Below, piece after piece: positions 10,455 to 23,425 of a stretch of DNA of 64,000 nucleotides. The DNA lies in the NCBI GenBank assembly GCA_032622095.1, contig CP136066.1, positions 41,429,835 through 41,493,834 on the forward strand, read 5' to 3'. This stretch comes from Siphonodentalium dalli. Lineage: Eukaryota; Mollusca; Scaphopoda; Gadilida; Siphonodentaliidae. Below the pieces are notes generated by a model, which saw nothing but the letters and a program-made list of their open reading frames with translations, was not told the origin of the DNA and searched no databases. The position numbers and the translations under genes were made by a program. Numbering within the stretch: the first letter of the stretch is position 1; each line of letters starts with the position of its first letter.

Positions 10455-12629
10455 GGGCCTGTTTCATGAAGCAAGGTCATAAGATTATCTTAAGATGGAC
10501 TTAATCTAAGATCTAAGGTGGATCTTATGGTGTAACTTTTCCGTTTCAAGAACGCGTTTCACAAACAAGATTAAGACCTACTTAAGTAGTAAGTTAAGTT
10601 CCCGCTCATTTAGACTGGTTATCGACAATATTCTACAGTCCGGAACGAAAAAATGTGGGCTTGTGCAATCTTTATGTACGACATTGCGAGGTTATCGAGA
10701 AAGAGCCGAGTTGACATTATTGTGTGACAGGGATGCTGGATAGCGGCTGGGGTGGGGTGGGCGAATCAGCGCATGTATCTTAGTGTCTATAGTCAATGCA
10801 TGGCCTTATATTCGCATATGGATCTTAGACTTGTATGAGTTCCACGATGTGAATTCGAACATGAGTACATCGCAGGCTCTTAAAATGACGAACTTTGCGT
10901 TTACTGACGAGTGGCGGTGCCAGAAATAAGACAATATAATTATATGGATCGATGCATGACTGCGACCATGCATTCACGCCGAGTTAATCAACTGAGAGCA
11001 ATGATCAGGCGGCGATTTTTTTTGCGAGCCGACATAACTCGTATAGTATCGACCACCGCTCTCTACGTGTAGCAATAATCAAAATAAATCGGCGATGTCA
11101 TCAGGACACACATAGGTCATTTTTCGATTCAAAGGGAAATGAAAAATATTTGTTAGAGTAACTTTTTTTTATTATTTTTATGCAAATGTTTTATGCGGTT
11201 GTCATACCATGGATATATATATATATATATATAAATCTACGTTTTCGTTAGCACACTCGTATTAAGGGGTGTCATCGTTACGGGTGTGTATATTATATAT
11301 ACAGTATGCTGTACAACGGTCATCCCACCCCTGCAAAAATTTGGACAGCCTTGAAAATCACGACATATGGGCGTGGGCATAAACTCAATAAAAATAATAT
11401 TCTCTATAGAAAATTGTCACTATTTCTAAAACATATTTTGATAAAGAGCGTTTGTGTTACCTTTCCTATATGACATAACTGCTTTGTAAACAGCCGAGGA
11501 AATTTGGAAAGAGGAAAGAATCAATACATTAATTGATCTCAGTTTACCCCATCTCCCACACACACATGGAATAACATAGAGTAGATTGTGAGCTTTGAGC
11601 TAGGCCATAATTCTTATCAAAAGTTTAATTCGCGGGTAATACAATTTTATAATATATATTATCTATAGGTCACATACACAGCTGATAATTGACTATATCC
11701 TACATTCGACGAGGCTCGGGGTGGCTAGTTGGTCTCCGTGTGGGGGGGGGGGTACATCGTGCAATTTCCAACTGCACCCGCCCCTTAATTGAACCGGGCC
11801 AAACTTCCATGTTCGCGAAATGCCATGTCCACCCCACCCATTGGACTTAAACTTTCCAATTGGTGTCTCAAATATCCCAACAGTTCGAAATTTCTAACCT
11901 GACGCCCCTAAAATTGGTGATTTTCCAACTGGTTGCCATTTCGGTTGCTGCTGTTTGTCTAAAACAACACATTCCTTTACTAGTTAGAAATTCAAACAAT
12001 TGAAACCTATATATAGTGTACGATTAATGTTCTTGTCAGGCATGAAATTTCCAATTGCTAAACATTTTGACCAAAGTGTGTGTGTGTGGTTTGGGGGGGG
12101 GGGGGGGGTAGACAACACACAAACCCCATTTGCCACGTCCCTGATGATAAGTATGTACTCTGAATTGTTTTTACCAAATTAACCCTATGGTTATACGGTG
12201 GGGGGTTGCCCTCGCCAAACTCTGGTTTTGGAATGTTTGAGGTACCAGTTGGAATGTTTAAACCCAAAGAGAATTTGGTGTTGTTTAAGGGGGTGTAGTT
12301 GGACATTTCGAGACGAACACCCCCTCTCACTCTGTAGCCACGACCCTGTATACCAGACGACGAATTGCCCACCCAGACAATGTACAGATATCTCCGTAAT
12401 TGCAAAATAACATAGGCCGCCATACTTGTGATCGATATGCCACTTATCACGTGGGTCTTAACTTTTAAGATTATCTTATGACACCTCACAGCAGTCTTAA
12501 AGTTAAGACCAAAGTTAAGACCATCTTAAGTTAAGACCTTGTTCGTGAAACGCACTTATGACTGAAGTTTGAACTTATGAACATCTTAAGTCCCAACTAT
12601 GTCATAAGTTGCTTTCATGAAACAGGGCC
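10455..12629. mobile_element. ~2.2-kb inverted-repeat element, GGGCCTGTTTCATGAA ends
   Basis: The left end GGGCCTGTTTCATGAAGCAA matches the complement of the right end TTGCTTTCATGAAACAGGG. Both ends have subterminal runs of CTTAAGA/TCTTAAG and TAAGACC. The interior holds a TA microsatellite near 11217, G runs near 11740 and 12090, and no recognisable transposase. The target-site duplication is not clear. It is likely a non-autonomous DNA transposon; the superfamily is undetermined. Confidence 0.6.
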
Positions 12630-13676
12630 CTGGATTATAGCCATGTTGACCATATGGTGGCTATCGTAGTGCATGGGAAATGTGGAAGCAATATGTGCAT
12701 ATAAATACACTTCTCTATACTTGGAATATCCAAAACCCCGGCGGCTCTTTTGTGAAAAATTGATGAGCTAATGACAACCAATAACAATCTAAAATTTGGA
12801 ATATTTAACTTAAACATTTTCAATTTCTCAGAAATGAAAACATGTCAACGTCTTGATGTGTTATAGTTGCTGAAACAATTCAAAAGCATTCAAGCTAAAT
12901 CGATACCTGTAATTTGCTCAAACGTAAAACGTCACAGATTCAAATTAGCCTACATGCCTTCATGGTGGGTTCATGCAAAATAACAAACAAGTACATGAAA
13001 AAATATATTATTTTTGTTAGTAGTTTCTTTATTAATGATTGCTGCAATAGTTAGATTTCGTATGTCAATTAGAATGGTGTGTAAACCTTACTGTTACAGT
13101 AGAATTATCGATACCAGTCCAATTAGTCCAGTAAGATACCAGAATTTATAAAAATTAATGGTAGACATTGTCAAATGTCAGAGAATTGAAAAATATTCTG
13201 AAAATCATTACTTATTACACATCTAGTGATGTTTGTTGACAAATAACTGCAATAGTTTTGTTTACATAATAATGGTTTCAACATGCAAAATTTTGCTATT
13301 GGATAACTATCAGTAATGAATATGTATTTCTCCAGGTTAGTTTTGGTGGTGAATGTTTTTACAGACTTGTATATTTTTTGCACATTAACCAACTTCTAAT
13401 GCATTGGGTGCCTTTGATATTCCATCTATTGATAAACTGAAATCATTAATTCAAAATTCTAAGATGTTCTGACTGTGCCCATTAATACTAGCTATCGGAC
13501 GACTCTTATACATACTGTGATTATACTCAACCACTTATATATTTTACTTACGGAATAACTTTGGTTTCCTAAATGAATTACAATGAAAGCATCATATTGA
13601 ATCGCAAACTTATAAATAGTGAAGCGATTTATGAACAATTTGTTATTTTGTATGATGCTTTTGAATTGTGTAAATA

Positions 13677-13887
13677 GAGTAATGCCTAAATAATCGACTG
13701 CTTACCCACAACAGAATTATGGGTAACTTTTCAGGATTTAGTTGGAAATATGGCTTGTTGCCATTCATCGGAAAGCTCTCAATGAGAGCTTTCCGATGAA
13801 TGCCAACAATCCATATTTCCAACTAAATCCTGAAAAGTTACCCATAATTCTGCTGTGGGTAAGGAGTCGATTATTTAGGCATTACAC
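13677..13887. mobile_element. 211-bp near-perfect foldback MITE
   Basis: Two ~95-bp arms starting GAGTAATGCCTAAATAATCG pair over almost their whole length, with a loop around GCTCTCAATGAGAGC. TA lies at both flanks. The inner part AATTCTGCTGTGGGTAA is shared with the element at 2845-2973. The arms are nearly identical, suggesting a young insertion or ongoing arm conversion. Confidence 0.75.
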
Positions 13888-14158
13888 TAATTATATTAGA
13901 AAACCGTGTTTATTGCTTAGTATTATATATCAGTGAAAATGATCAACCTGAAAATGAATTTTTAGTCAGCAATCTGGTTAAATTTATGGAGCTTTTTAGT
14001 GACGTTGCCATGACGAGATTCCTATATTCAACGCTCCCTCCGCCCTATAATATAATTATTCTATTTATATACATTATCATTGTTGAAAGCAATGGCAAAG
14101 AACTACAGAGAAGGAGATATATGCAATTATCGTTATTGTCAAACAGATATTCACTTAC

Positions 14159-14444
14159 TGATCTGTGTTATGTTTCTTGATGTACTTTCTGATATCTTCG
14201 AATGCTGGTCGTTCACTTGGATTTTCAGCCCAACAATCATAAAGTAAGCTCAACATACGTGGAGGTACATCATGGACGGTGGCTACAGTTGGGCGGAAAG
14301 GTGGGTCGATTTTTTCAGATCGCACTTTGTTGATTATTTCTACAATTGATAGAAAGTTTCCAATCTCAGCCCTAGTGGTCATAATTTTCAACAATGACGG
14401 TGTGTCCTGCTGAATTGCTATGCTCCTGGTAGTTCGAAATGATG
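14159..14444 (-). CDS. Receptor guanylate cyclase, end of kinase-homology domain (11th)
   Basis: Ninety-four whole codons. The second half is canonical: EIINKVRSEKIDPPFRP, then LLYDCWAENPSERPAFEDIR and K-Y-I-K-K-H-N-T-D, the end of the kinase-homology domain. The donor is GATCA|GTAAGTG. The upstream boundary is less sure. The acceptor TTTTACTATAACAG at 14445-14446 gives the right phase but adds about 33 residues, rich in Thr, Ser and Arg, compared with vertebrate natriuretic receptors. It ends after two bases (CA), which join A of the next exon to give Gln. Confidence 0.88.
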
Positions 14445-16676
14445 CTGTTATAGTAAAATACCGATATGTTATCTAAAATTGTCATTTGCGTGGGGTTTGA
14501 CTGCTTGAGCGAATCAAGCAAAAGACACGAACTGTATACAAAATTCAAACAGATTCAAGTTACAAAATAATGAGACAATGGCTGTATTGGTTATTGAAAG
14601 CCGACCATACTCAAGATGAATATTCCTGTCGATTTGCAAGCACCAAATCACCAGGGCTGCTATTCTTGAATTTTTTTTCAAATATATCAGTTCTTAAATG
14701 TTTCATAGACAATGACTTTTCCTTGATGCTTTAAGATAAGCTAAACACTGAAAATTAAAAATTTAGAACAATGACAGTGATAAGATATTTCTTAACAGCA
14801 TGACCAACTAGCACGTAACCAGACAGTAGTGTTTAATTGAATATGTGTATGCCAGACCTACTTCATTTGTGGTGGATATCATGTCATATTAGAGTGTGAT
14901 AGCTTTCTCCAAATGTGGACCATATCGATAGCCAAGTATTACGGGAACCTGACACGGAGACAACCGATGGGCCCGAGTTGGTCTGACTGGGACTGCCCGA
15001 CCCAGGGACAACCCAGTCTGCAAACCCAAATATGTTCCTCTCCAAATGTTTTCTCTAAATGCAAGCTCAAATGCTCTCTTCTAGAAATGTGCTACTCCAA
15101 ATGAACTCCCTAAAAATATCCTCCCTAGGTGAACTTCTAAGGGTATGTACTAAACAAGCAAACACGCTAAAAAAAGCCGCTGTATTGAGAAAATCAAATA
15201 TTGTGATGTTTCCTCATTATATTCATCCATAAACAGAACTGGGAAAACTGCCAGAGAAGTGCAATTGAGGGAATATCTAGGAAAGGCATTTTATGAGCAG
15301 AGCATAAGGGAGGGCATTTTGTAAGCGCATTTTTGATGGAGCACATTTTGATGAATGACATTTGGGAGGGAGGCAATTTGGGGAGGAGTGCATTTTTGTG
15401 AGGGGTTAGTTGTGGGCTCTAAGTATCGCGGCTGTTGACTCCTTATTTTGGGAATAGGGAAAAAAGTTATACAAGAAAAGACTGGACTGCCTTTGGACAG
15501 GTCCATAACTACAGATCCGCACCATATCCCACATATATGATGTAATGAGTATCTAACAATATAATTATGAGGAAGTGGTCATTGGTGGGGAAGTTCTTTG
15601 TTAGCAGTGGTATTTTAAGGATGTCACATGTAATAATAGTATCAACATTCAATTGTGGTCTCTTATTTTCAACTAAATTGTGATCCATAACCTTGATTCA
15701 ATTGATGATGATTCTCATTTATCACATGTTTCCATGAAAAAGAGAACTTAGCAATATCCAGTTATATAAATACCAAAGACTTTAAAATTGTCTAGCCAAA
15801 TCTGCTCATATGTAAATATATACATGTTTCAATGATTCATTTGGGCCGAATATTATTAACACAAATTACGATTCCATGAACACCTCATAGCGAGCCAGTG
15901 TCATACACTTTCTTGTTGTGTTCAAATAACCGTATTATGCATTGTAGAATGAAATTGATATTAGCATATTGTGGAAACTCCCAGTGAGTAAAAAGGGAAT
16001 TAAGCTATCCAATCACCTAAATTACATTTACACAACTGCGATGATGATGAAGCTGATAGCGTTGATGACGATGATTATATGAATATAACCATTTCTTTAC
16101 TAAATACTTAAATTAGTTCGTTTAGAAAATGTACAAACAAGTTCAACAAAAAAACAACCATTTTGAATTTATTATCACAACATTTCTAACCAATGAATAT
16201 GATTATTTCTGCGCATGTATTATCGTTTAGTCTGTTTGTCCTCTACTATCGTTTTCTAAACATCCCTACAGATGGCTAATAGACCATCCCAGTGTATATT
16301 ATTATACCTAGGTGGGAGACTCATTTTAGTAAATAAAGTGTTAAGCTCTCGTTGCTGCTGTTGAGATATTGCTGATGATGATAATGAGGGGCATCTTTAT
16401 GGAGGTGCTAACTGTTCTAAAACCTAATAAAGCACCACTAGTATAATTTTTATGTAACAATGAAAATATTGTTTGCCAAATGTGAATTAATTTTGCCATT
16501 GACAAGTGGCAGCACTGGGGGTAATTATGATATATGCGATGAGGACTATGATAAGGTGATGATAGTCACGATGATCATTCTCATTCTCCTGAGAAATAAC
16601 TATTTAATTACATTACTTACTTAGTTATTATTAGTCACCGCTGATACTACATTACAATCATATACAAGTTTATACA
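14445..16676. other. Intron between 17.0-kb and 14.4-kb exons, remainder
   Basis: AT-rich, with a short minisatellite-like stretch of CTCCAAATG/CCCTAAA units (15030-15150) and a fragment of the GTGGCAGC repeat at 16470-16515. No gene is seen. Confidence 0.6.
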
Positions 16677-16838
16677 AATTATCTTATATATGCGAGTCTC
16701 CCATATGGAGCGTTGCATGGCCAAGAGAATGCACTGGCTTACAAGATCAAGGTAAATATTGTCAAGGGCAATGTTTTCTCTTATATATGTGAGGCCCCCT
16801 ATGAGAAAATCATATGTATAAGAGAATACATTGTCACA
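16677..16838. repeat. Two diverged hairpin modules
   Basis: Degenerate versions of the TCTTATATATGCGAG / ATAAGAGAATGCATTGGC hairpin, followed by CACAGGGTTTTCGCAATATCTC then AGGAAGC. The same trailing sequence follows the hairpin at 24511-24580, so both belong to one element type. Confidence 0.65.
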
Positions 16839-16899
16839 GGGTTTTCGCAATATCTCAGGAAGCCCCGGTCATGGGTTGACAATGTCAATATATATTCAC

Positions 16900-17052
16900 C
16901 ACTGGACGTGAGTCCGTCGTCTGTAGTAAACGCCCCATCTCGGAAGTATATTTCATGTGCTATAATTGCAAAGCTGTACACATCGCCCTTCTGTGTCCCT
17001 CTGCAACTGGTATCACCAAATCTCAACAACTCAGGGCAAGTCCATATAAGAT
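16900..17052 (-). CDS. Receptor guanylate cyclase, pseudokinase C-lobe exon (10th)
   Basis: Fifty whole codons. LIWTCPELLRF is the APE-like segment of the kinase fold, and GTQKGDVYSFAIIAHEI matches the family's G.Q.GDVYSF.II..EI. Acceptor ACTTTTGCAG, donor CCAGTG|GTGAAT. Two leading bases complete Asp with the preceding exon, and one base is left for the next. Diverged hairpin-module sequence lies just below it at 16.68-16.84 kb. Confidence 0.92.
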
Positions 17053-17289
17053 CTGCAAAAGTATCATACAAGTTGATACAACATGACAACAGCAAAACCG
17101 TTAGTGGTACATTCACACGTCAGGCAATTCATTGTAATACTGTGCTCGGGTATATAACCTATATAATTCACTCAGAATAATATACTGTGCTCGGAAAGTA
17201 ACCTATAATTCACATAACCTACAGTTTATAACATAAAATGTCCATAAAAGTTAACTACAAAAGTCTATATAATTTCCAACGGGGGTTGT

Positions 17290-17395
17290 TCCATAGTCGT
17301 TTGTCATGAATTCCATCATCGCAATTAGAGCTAGACTAAGTGGGCATATGTTCGATTCCCGGTACTGGTCAGCCCGACAATTTGTTTCTACAATA
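17290..17395 (+). repeat. tRNA-derived SINE fragment (putative)
   Basis: GTTCGATTCCCGGTACTGG at about 17350 resembles a tRNA B box and 3' acceptor region. An upstream AATTAGAGCTAGACTAAGTGGG is a poor A-box-like sequence. There is no intact cloverleaf, so this is at most a SINE remnant. Confidence 0.4.
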
Positions 17396-17679
17396 ACTAT
17401 TCGGGAGTGAGTTTTAAGGCTGATTCCAGTATGTATACCATCTCCTTGATAATTCCTTAAGTTGTTGTAGAACTAACATCCTCCGAAATTAGCCTACAAA
17501 TATATGGCGGAATCGACAGTCATGCGCTAACTTATGGCATATCCTTAGTTTAAAAAGCAATACAAGAAATTAAGAAACATTCATGAACATTTTCCAGGCA
17601 CTTATTTCCAGTTGAATGAATGTAGCGTAATGAGCATTCTTTTGTTTTATGCATTATGGCCAAAGCGTGTCGGACTTAA

Positions 17680-17940
17680 GCCAGGGTACATGAATGCCAC
17701 ACCAGCTCCCTGAGCTGATAAAATAAGACAGGGTGCACGAATGCTTCCTGAACTGACACCAACATAAACCAGATCCATGTACTGACTCGAACAACAAACT
17801 GGCTCCCTGGACTGACACGAACACCACACAGGCTGCATGGAGTGACATTAACACCATGCTAGCTCTCTTGACAAACACGAGCACCACACTGGACTCACAC
17901 GAACACCACACTGGCTCCCTGGACTGACACAGACACCACA
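17680..17940. repeat. Degenerate ~38-bp minisatellite
   Basis: About seven units built on GACACGAACACCACAC and GGCTCCCTGGACT, in the intron between the 18.7-kb and 17.0-kb exons. It is unrelated to either neighbouring splice junction. Overlapping short ORFs are repeat artefacts. Confidence 0.8.
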
Positions 17941-18646
17941 ACTAATCTGTATTTCGTATATTGTGATCACGGGTGTCCTCATTCACACAGTAATGTGTTA
18001 TCGTAACATCCATAATCGATATAACTTGCTCACCAGTTGGTCACGTGGATATCAAAATTGAGAACTATAATATATTTTGAGTATATGGCATCTAACTGGG
18101 TAATTCCCTAAAACAATACCTCAATAATCTCAGTTGTATACACTTTGCAGAAATATTAAAAAACGGGAGCTAAATACAGGGATTATTGCCTTTAATAACA
18201 CAATTTCTGGATCATTTTCAAATCAAACTATGTTGATTACTATGTCATGACTCCGGAACATAATACAAAGTGTAATACATAATAATCTAATTCCCTGACA
18301 AAATTGTCTGTATTCACAATGTAAACAAACAAAGCAACTCCAGACCTTTGACATTTGTGTGCATAATTTATGGAATGTCTGGCGATATACTCCACCGTGA
18401 TCGTGAGCCAGTCATTACCCCTATTCGTGTAAAAATGTCGCACTTCACATTCATGTCAACTGTTGATGATGACTAGGTCTGAGTAAAAATGTGACAAAAC
18501 ACGTATTGTGATCTGTTATTATTTTGTTAAAAATTGGACTCAAAGTCAATAGTAGTGACAATTATCATGATCCAAAATATGATCATTCAAGTTAGAATTT
18601 GTGACCCGCCATCAAATCCAGTCTCACAGCTGGTTAATCACCATAC

Positions 18647-18806
18647 CTTTATCCATGTTGCCGATGTCCGATGCAGTCCCATGTGACTTAAAATTTGCCA
18701 AACCGTAATCAGTAAGTTTAAGAACCCAGCGACCGTCAATCACACAATTATTACTCGCCAGTCGACCGTGCATCTTCAGACGACTGTTATGTAAATAAAC
18801 CATTCC
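18647..18806 (-). CDS. Receptor guanylate cyclase, pseudokinase catalytic-loop exon (9th)
   Basis: Fifty-three codons beginning [20 protein letters not shown]. The kinase HRD..N loop is replaced by H-G-R-L-A-S-N-N, lacking the catalytic aspartate. The DFG motif is D-Y-G in LTDYGLANF. Both substitutions are normal for the kinase-homology domain of receptor cyclases, which binds ATP but is regulatory rather than catalytic. Acceptor AATTACAG, donor ATAAAG|GTATGG; phase 0 in, one base out. The intron on its upstream side contains the LINE at 19.7-22.4 kb. Confidence 0.93.
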
Positions 18807-19659
18807 CTGTAATTAAAGGTACACAATCAGGTTCGATGGTCCCGCATCATCAGATTCTAACAATACTTCTTCACAATACTCTTCAGTTATCAGAATAGAT
18901 TAATTACCAAAAAATAATTCTAACCACTGTCAACTCTAGTGTAACATTTTCCAAACGTGTAATATATCAACATTTTGTTCAACGCAATGTGTTATCGAAA
19001 GTATGTCGTTCGGCTCACTGGATATTTGCTAGGCCGCCAAAAATTCCAGGTGGTGAAAAATAATAGATTTTAAAACTTTATATCTGATGACTCTGAGCTT
19101 TGATGGGAGGGTTCCTCGACTCGAATCAAATATTGTTTACCTCCCGAAGCCAATGAAATATTAATTGAGGAGCGTTAATTCGGATTATGTATGGTTAAAA
19201 GCTGAAACTTGAGACTGTATTCAGAACTACAGCGTGAAATGTTCAGATATAAATAAGTTTTAAAAAACGACAACTCGTCGTTTGTTGAACTTATTATCTG
19301 AATATTTCCATCTGATAAATTAGCCTCCTTCAGCAATTTTGTTATCTATCATCTGCTTATTGTTCCCTTGGATGACTAATATCCCATTCGAATGTATACC
19401 GTTATAGCAACCACCAAGAGTACTTATACATAAGGCAGGTGAATGACGTCATAAAATATTTACTATATCCATCAGTGATTTTTAAAGATCGCAGGTATAG
19501 ATTCTGGAAAAATTGTCACGTGACTTCCGGTTAGCAACCGTGTTGAGATTCCAAAAACAGCGGAATTGGAAATGAAGCATCGCAATAGAAATGAAAGTAA
19601 CTACTTCACAATTTACGAAGAATTAACCTGTGATTTAAATCTAATAATTTCATTTAGAC
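18807..19659. other. Intron sequence before the LINE
   Basis: Contains TTAAAGGTACACAATCAGG at 18814 and an inverted, truncated relative of the 25549 TTAA element at about 19060-19190 (GACTCGAATCAAAT, ACCTCCCGAAGCCAATG). Otherwise nothing was recognised. A partial GTGACCCGCC terminus is at 18601, just below the exon. Confidence 0.6.
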
Positions 19660-22396
19660 CAATTTCTAAGGGATTCATTTTACATCAAAAGACGTACCGA
19701 CCTCGAAATCCCTGACATAGAGAGCGTGTGGCTAGAGGTATCGACCTCCACAAAGAGTTTTTTACTTGGCACGTTTTATAGACCACCCAATACACCAATA
19801 AGTTCATGGGAAAAAATATACACAAATATTGACATGACATTGGGCGATCGTTCTAATATCCCACATATAATAATTACTGGGGATTTTAACTCAAACCAAA
19901 TACCATGAGAAACTAAACCAATTAAATATATTAAACAAGCTACATACTTTACAGAAAGTTCTTCTTCTCTTATAGACTTATGTTTCACAAACAACCCTGA
20001 CATTGTCGAATCGAATGAAGTCTTAGATCCATTCTTTTCAGATTTAGCTCGGTTTCATTGTCCAATATTACTACGTATGAATTTGAAAGTTAAGAAGCCG
20101 AGTGGTATCATAAACAGAAGGATACGGGATTATAATCGAGCCGATTACTCCGCAATGAATAATGCCTTTAATGCGTGGGACTTTAAGAGTGATCTCTCAG
20201 CAATTAGATCTGAAGAAATAGCAGAAGCTCTAACGAAAAAAATAACAGACATCGCGAACCTATATATACCAAACAAACAGGTACCAATTCGACAAAATGA
20301 GCCTGACTGGTTAACATGTGAACTACGTAAAACGTTTGTACAATTTGGCTAAAAAAAAGGTACCGTCGAAGCGTGGAATAATTATAAAAAGAAAAGAAAT
20401 GAAATGATAACAAAAATTAGACGTTCCAAGCAAAAGTCTCTGGAGAAAAATCAGTCAATACTGGTTAGTTGTTTCACTGATTCCTCACTCTGGTGGAAAA
20501 CATTAAACCACCTCATGAAACCGGAATCTAAACCAATACCAGCCCTGAAAACAGACCAGATTGTAATAACCGGACAAGATGAAAAGGCAGATTTATTAAA
20601 TAATTACTTTTGTAAAATCTCCTCCATACCCGGTGAAGATAAATTAGAGTTACCCCTCTTCGATTGGTTGACGAATGAACGCCTAGACGAAATTGAAATA
20701 ACTTATGAACGTGTACTAGAAAAGTTTAAACTCAATCGGTTACGACGGTATTAGTCCCAAAGTTTTTTTAAATTGTTCTATATCGCTAGCCAAACCACTA
20801 GCATTTGCTTTCAAGATTTTCATTGAAAAATCGTACTTTCCATCAGAATGGAAAAAAGCAAACGTATGCCCAATTTTCAAAAAGGAGATCCCAGCAATCC
20901 ATCCAATTATCGACCAGTATCTTTGCTTAATTGTCTTTCTAATGTTTTTTGAAAAATGCCTGTTTTATCATATATCGAAATACCTTCGAACGAATAAGCT
21001 TTTAAGCGACCCACAGTCAGGATTTACACCGAATGATAGCACCGTATTCCAATTAATTCATATTTATCGTTATATTATCTCAGCCTTTGATGACGGGAAG
21101 GAAATAAGGGGTGTATTCGGCGATATAAGCAAGGCGTTTGACAAAGTTTGGCACCGGGGTATCATTTTCAAGCTTACAATAATGGGTATAACAGGGAAGA
21201 TTTTAAAACTCTTGGAACATTATCTCGAAAATAGACACCAAAGAGTAACAATTTCTAATTTTAATTCTCCATGGAAAGAAGTTAAAACAGGAGTGCCTCA
21301 AGGATCCATACTCGGCCATCTTCTCTTTCTCGTGTATATAAACGACATAGTCGAATGATTTACATGTAACATACGTTTATTTGCGGATGATACATCACTT
21401 TATATTGCTATAGAAAATACCATAATTGCTGCAGTGTTGATAAATTCAGACCTACATAAAATATTCAACTGGTCGAAGACCTGGGCAGTTAAATTTAACC
21501 CATTGAAAACAGAATCCTTGCTTGTATCATGGAAACAAATACCCATACACAAACCAGTGTTAAACATGGTTAACGAGAGCATAGATGAGGTGGAAACACA
21601 TAAACATTTGGGTCTGACATTCAACCGGCAGGGAAAATGGAAAGACCATATAGAAGATATTGAAAATCGAGCGACCAAAAGAATGTACATACTGAGGAAA
21701 TATAAATTTATCCTTGACAGAAGAACTTTAGAAAGAATCTATTTGTCCTATATTCCGCCTGTCTTGGAATATGCTTCCTCAGTATGGGACAATTGTACAG
21801 GCGAAGAAGCCGATTCTTTAGAAGATATTCAATATGAAGCAGCTAGACTAGTAACCGCTGGGACTAGAAGTTGTAATAAAGACATAGTTCTCCAAGAAGT
21901 TGGTTGGGACACATTATCAAAACGGAGAGAACATTCTAAACTAGTACTATATTTTAAAATGACGAAAAAACTCACTCCCCCTTACTTATACAATGCTGTT
22001 CCGAATAAAGTATCACATACAAGTGGATATGACACGAGATCAGATGACGTTAGTTTACCCTTCTGCAACTCAGTTACTTATCAGAAATCCTTCCTTCCAC
22101 GATCAATCAATCTTTGGAACAAGTTAAAACCAGAAGCGAGGAACTGTGAAAAACTCTCATACATTAAAGTTTTTCTGAATAGCGGTATCAAAGAACGTCC
22201 TCGATATCTGGAATTCGCATATACGAGAGCAAGCCATATATACCGTTGTCGACTAAGACTGGAATGCAGTTATTTAAATCATGATCTTCACAGTAATCAT
22301 TTGAGAGATAGCCCTTTATGCATATGTGGTGCCGAAGAAACGGCAGAACATTTTCTTTTTTATTGTCGCAGATTCTCTGTTGAAAGAAATAGGTGA
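19660..22396 (+). pseudogene. CR1/Jockey-like LINE, broken ORF2
   Basis: A 5'-truncated non-LTR retrotransposon in the intron between the 23.5-kb and 18.7-kb exons, in antisense to the cyclase gene. It begins in the endonuclease (LGTFYRPPNTP, then IIITGDFNSNQ). The reverse transcriptase follows with FGDISKAFDKVWHRG, VKTGVPQGSILG and LFADDTSLYI. The C-terminal region ends with a cysteine cluster, CICGAEETAEHFLFYC. There are a stop after the endonuclease, several frameshifts (near 20350, 20750, 20935 and 21355) and no intact 5' ORF, so it is dead. Exact ends were not determined; no poly(A) or microsatellite tail is evident. Confidence 0.9.
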
Positions 22397-23187
22397 TTCG
22401 CAGGATTAATAACCCGACCAGGTAATTCATGCCTATAAATGAAACAAGACGAGTGTACAAAAGCACATTGTCACATCGAGGTGACTAGATGTACAGTACA
22501 ATTCAGAAAATTAGAAAATATCTCATATCTCCTATTCGGTTTTCGGGCATGATCATCTGGAATTGCTCGTAATACGTATATACATACGATACATCACTCT
22601 TGTCGTATCGATCTTGAAACGTTAATTATGCTATGATTATTGGAAACAGATGGAGTGGGGTCAATGGTCAGGTCACAAACAAATGGTATTAACAATTCAG
22701 TTCATCTGATTCGTGGACTGCCCAACAGTGACCCATTATTATAGGTTACTGTTGGACAGTCTATGCCCCAGACGACTGACAATTATAATAAGATAGACAA
22801 ATATAAATAAAAACAAAATCTAACTGGGAAAAGAACATGAAAAAGCAACAAAGACACCACCACATGGTGTATGAGAAAGATGGGGAAATGGCTAATATAA
22901 GCATCACACTTTCTGCCAAATCCCATTCTCTAAAATAATTGTCTTTATATATATTATACAACTCTGTTAATTAATGTGCATGATTTAGAGAAATAAATAT
23001 GTTTACACCAAAGAAATCAGAATAACCAGATATTCCCTAATTGCAAATATGTTTGCATTCACTTGTAATTATTGAACTATTATTTGCTGTCATTTACCTT
23101 GAACCACTTTATCACGTACACATGTATGTTTGAATGGTAAGGCAAAGAATAGCCCTGTGTGTGTTTAATTCATGGATTCTGCTGTGT

Positions 23188-23425
23188 GAACAAATAAAAA
23201 CTTTGTATCACAATGGCCAAGAAGGATAACTTTTGTTTGGACTAAATGTACACCTGGTAACCCGTTCTACCCACATGTACGATATCTGCCAAGAATAATA
23301 ACTCTATGCTGGACTACAATTGTATGTGTTTACGTGTTCTATTCGTCTGCAGGTACGAGATCTTCCACGAATTATGCCTCTAGTCTGGACTACAAATACA
23401 AGTGGGAACCGGCTCTACTCACCTG
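23188..23425 (-). repeat. Degenerate ~70-bp repeats of the 23.5-kb exon donor junction
   Basis: Three diverged units lie immediately downstream of the donor of the 23.5-kb exon. On the minus strand the exon end TTCTTGTCCGATGTCGTACAG recurs as TTCGTGGAAGATCTCGTACC and TTCTTGGCAGATATCGTACA. Each is followed by a sequence similar to GTGAGTAGAGCCGG. CCAGACTAGAG and CCAGCATAGAG mark the following part of two units. Confidence 0.7.

Larger units (their letters stand above)
9436..14158. other. Intron between 14.2-kb and 9.1-kb exons, remainder
   Basis: Holds a half copy of the GTGGTCATGGG palindrome (9529), a TGTGACCC element (9838), the 2.2-kb GGGCCTG element (10455) and the 211-bp foldback (13677). 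The 12640-13670 part shows no repeats or coding potential that I can recognise. Confidence 0.6.

Noticed and set aside
12058-12489. Minus-strand 143-codon ORF
   Set aside because: Low-complexity, crosses the right subterminal repeats of the 2.2-kb element, contains a proline run from a G tract, and matches no family.
16713-17180. Plus-strand 155-codon ORF
   Set aside because: It lies antisense over the well-supported 16900-17052 cyclase exon and a hairpin repeat; it is a shadow frame.
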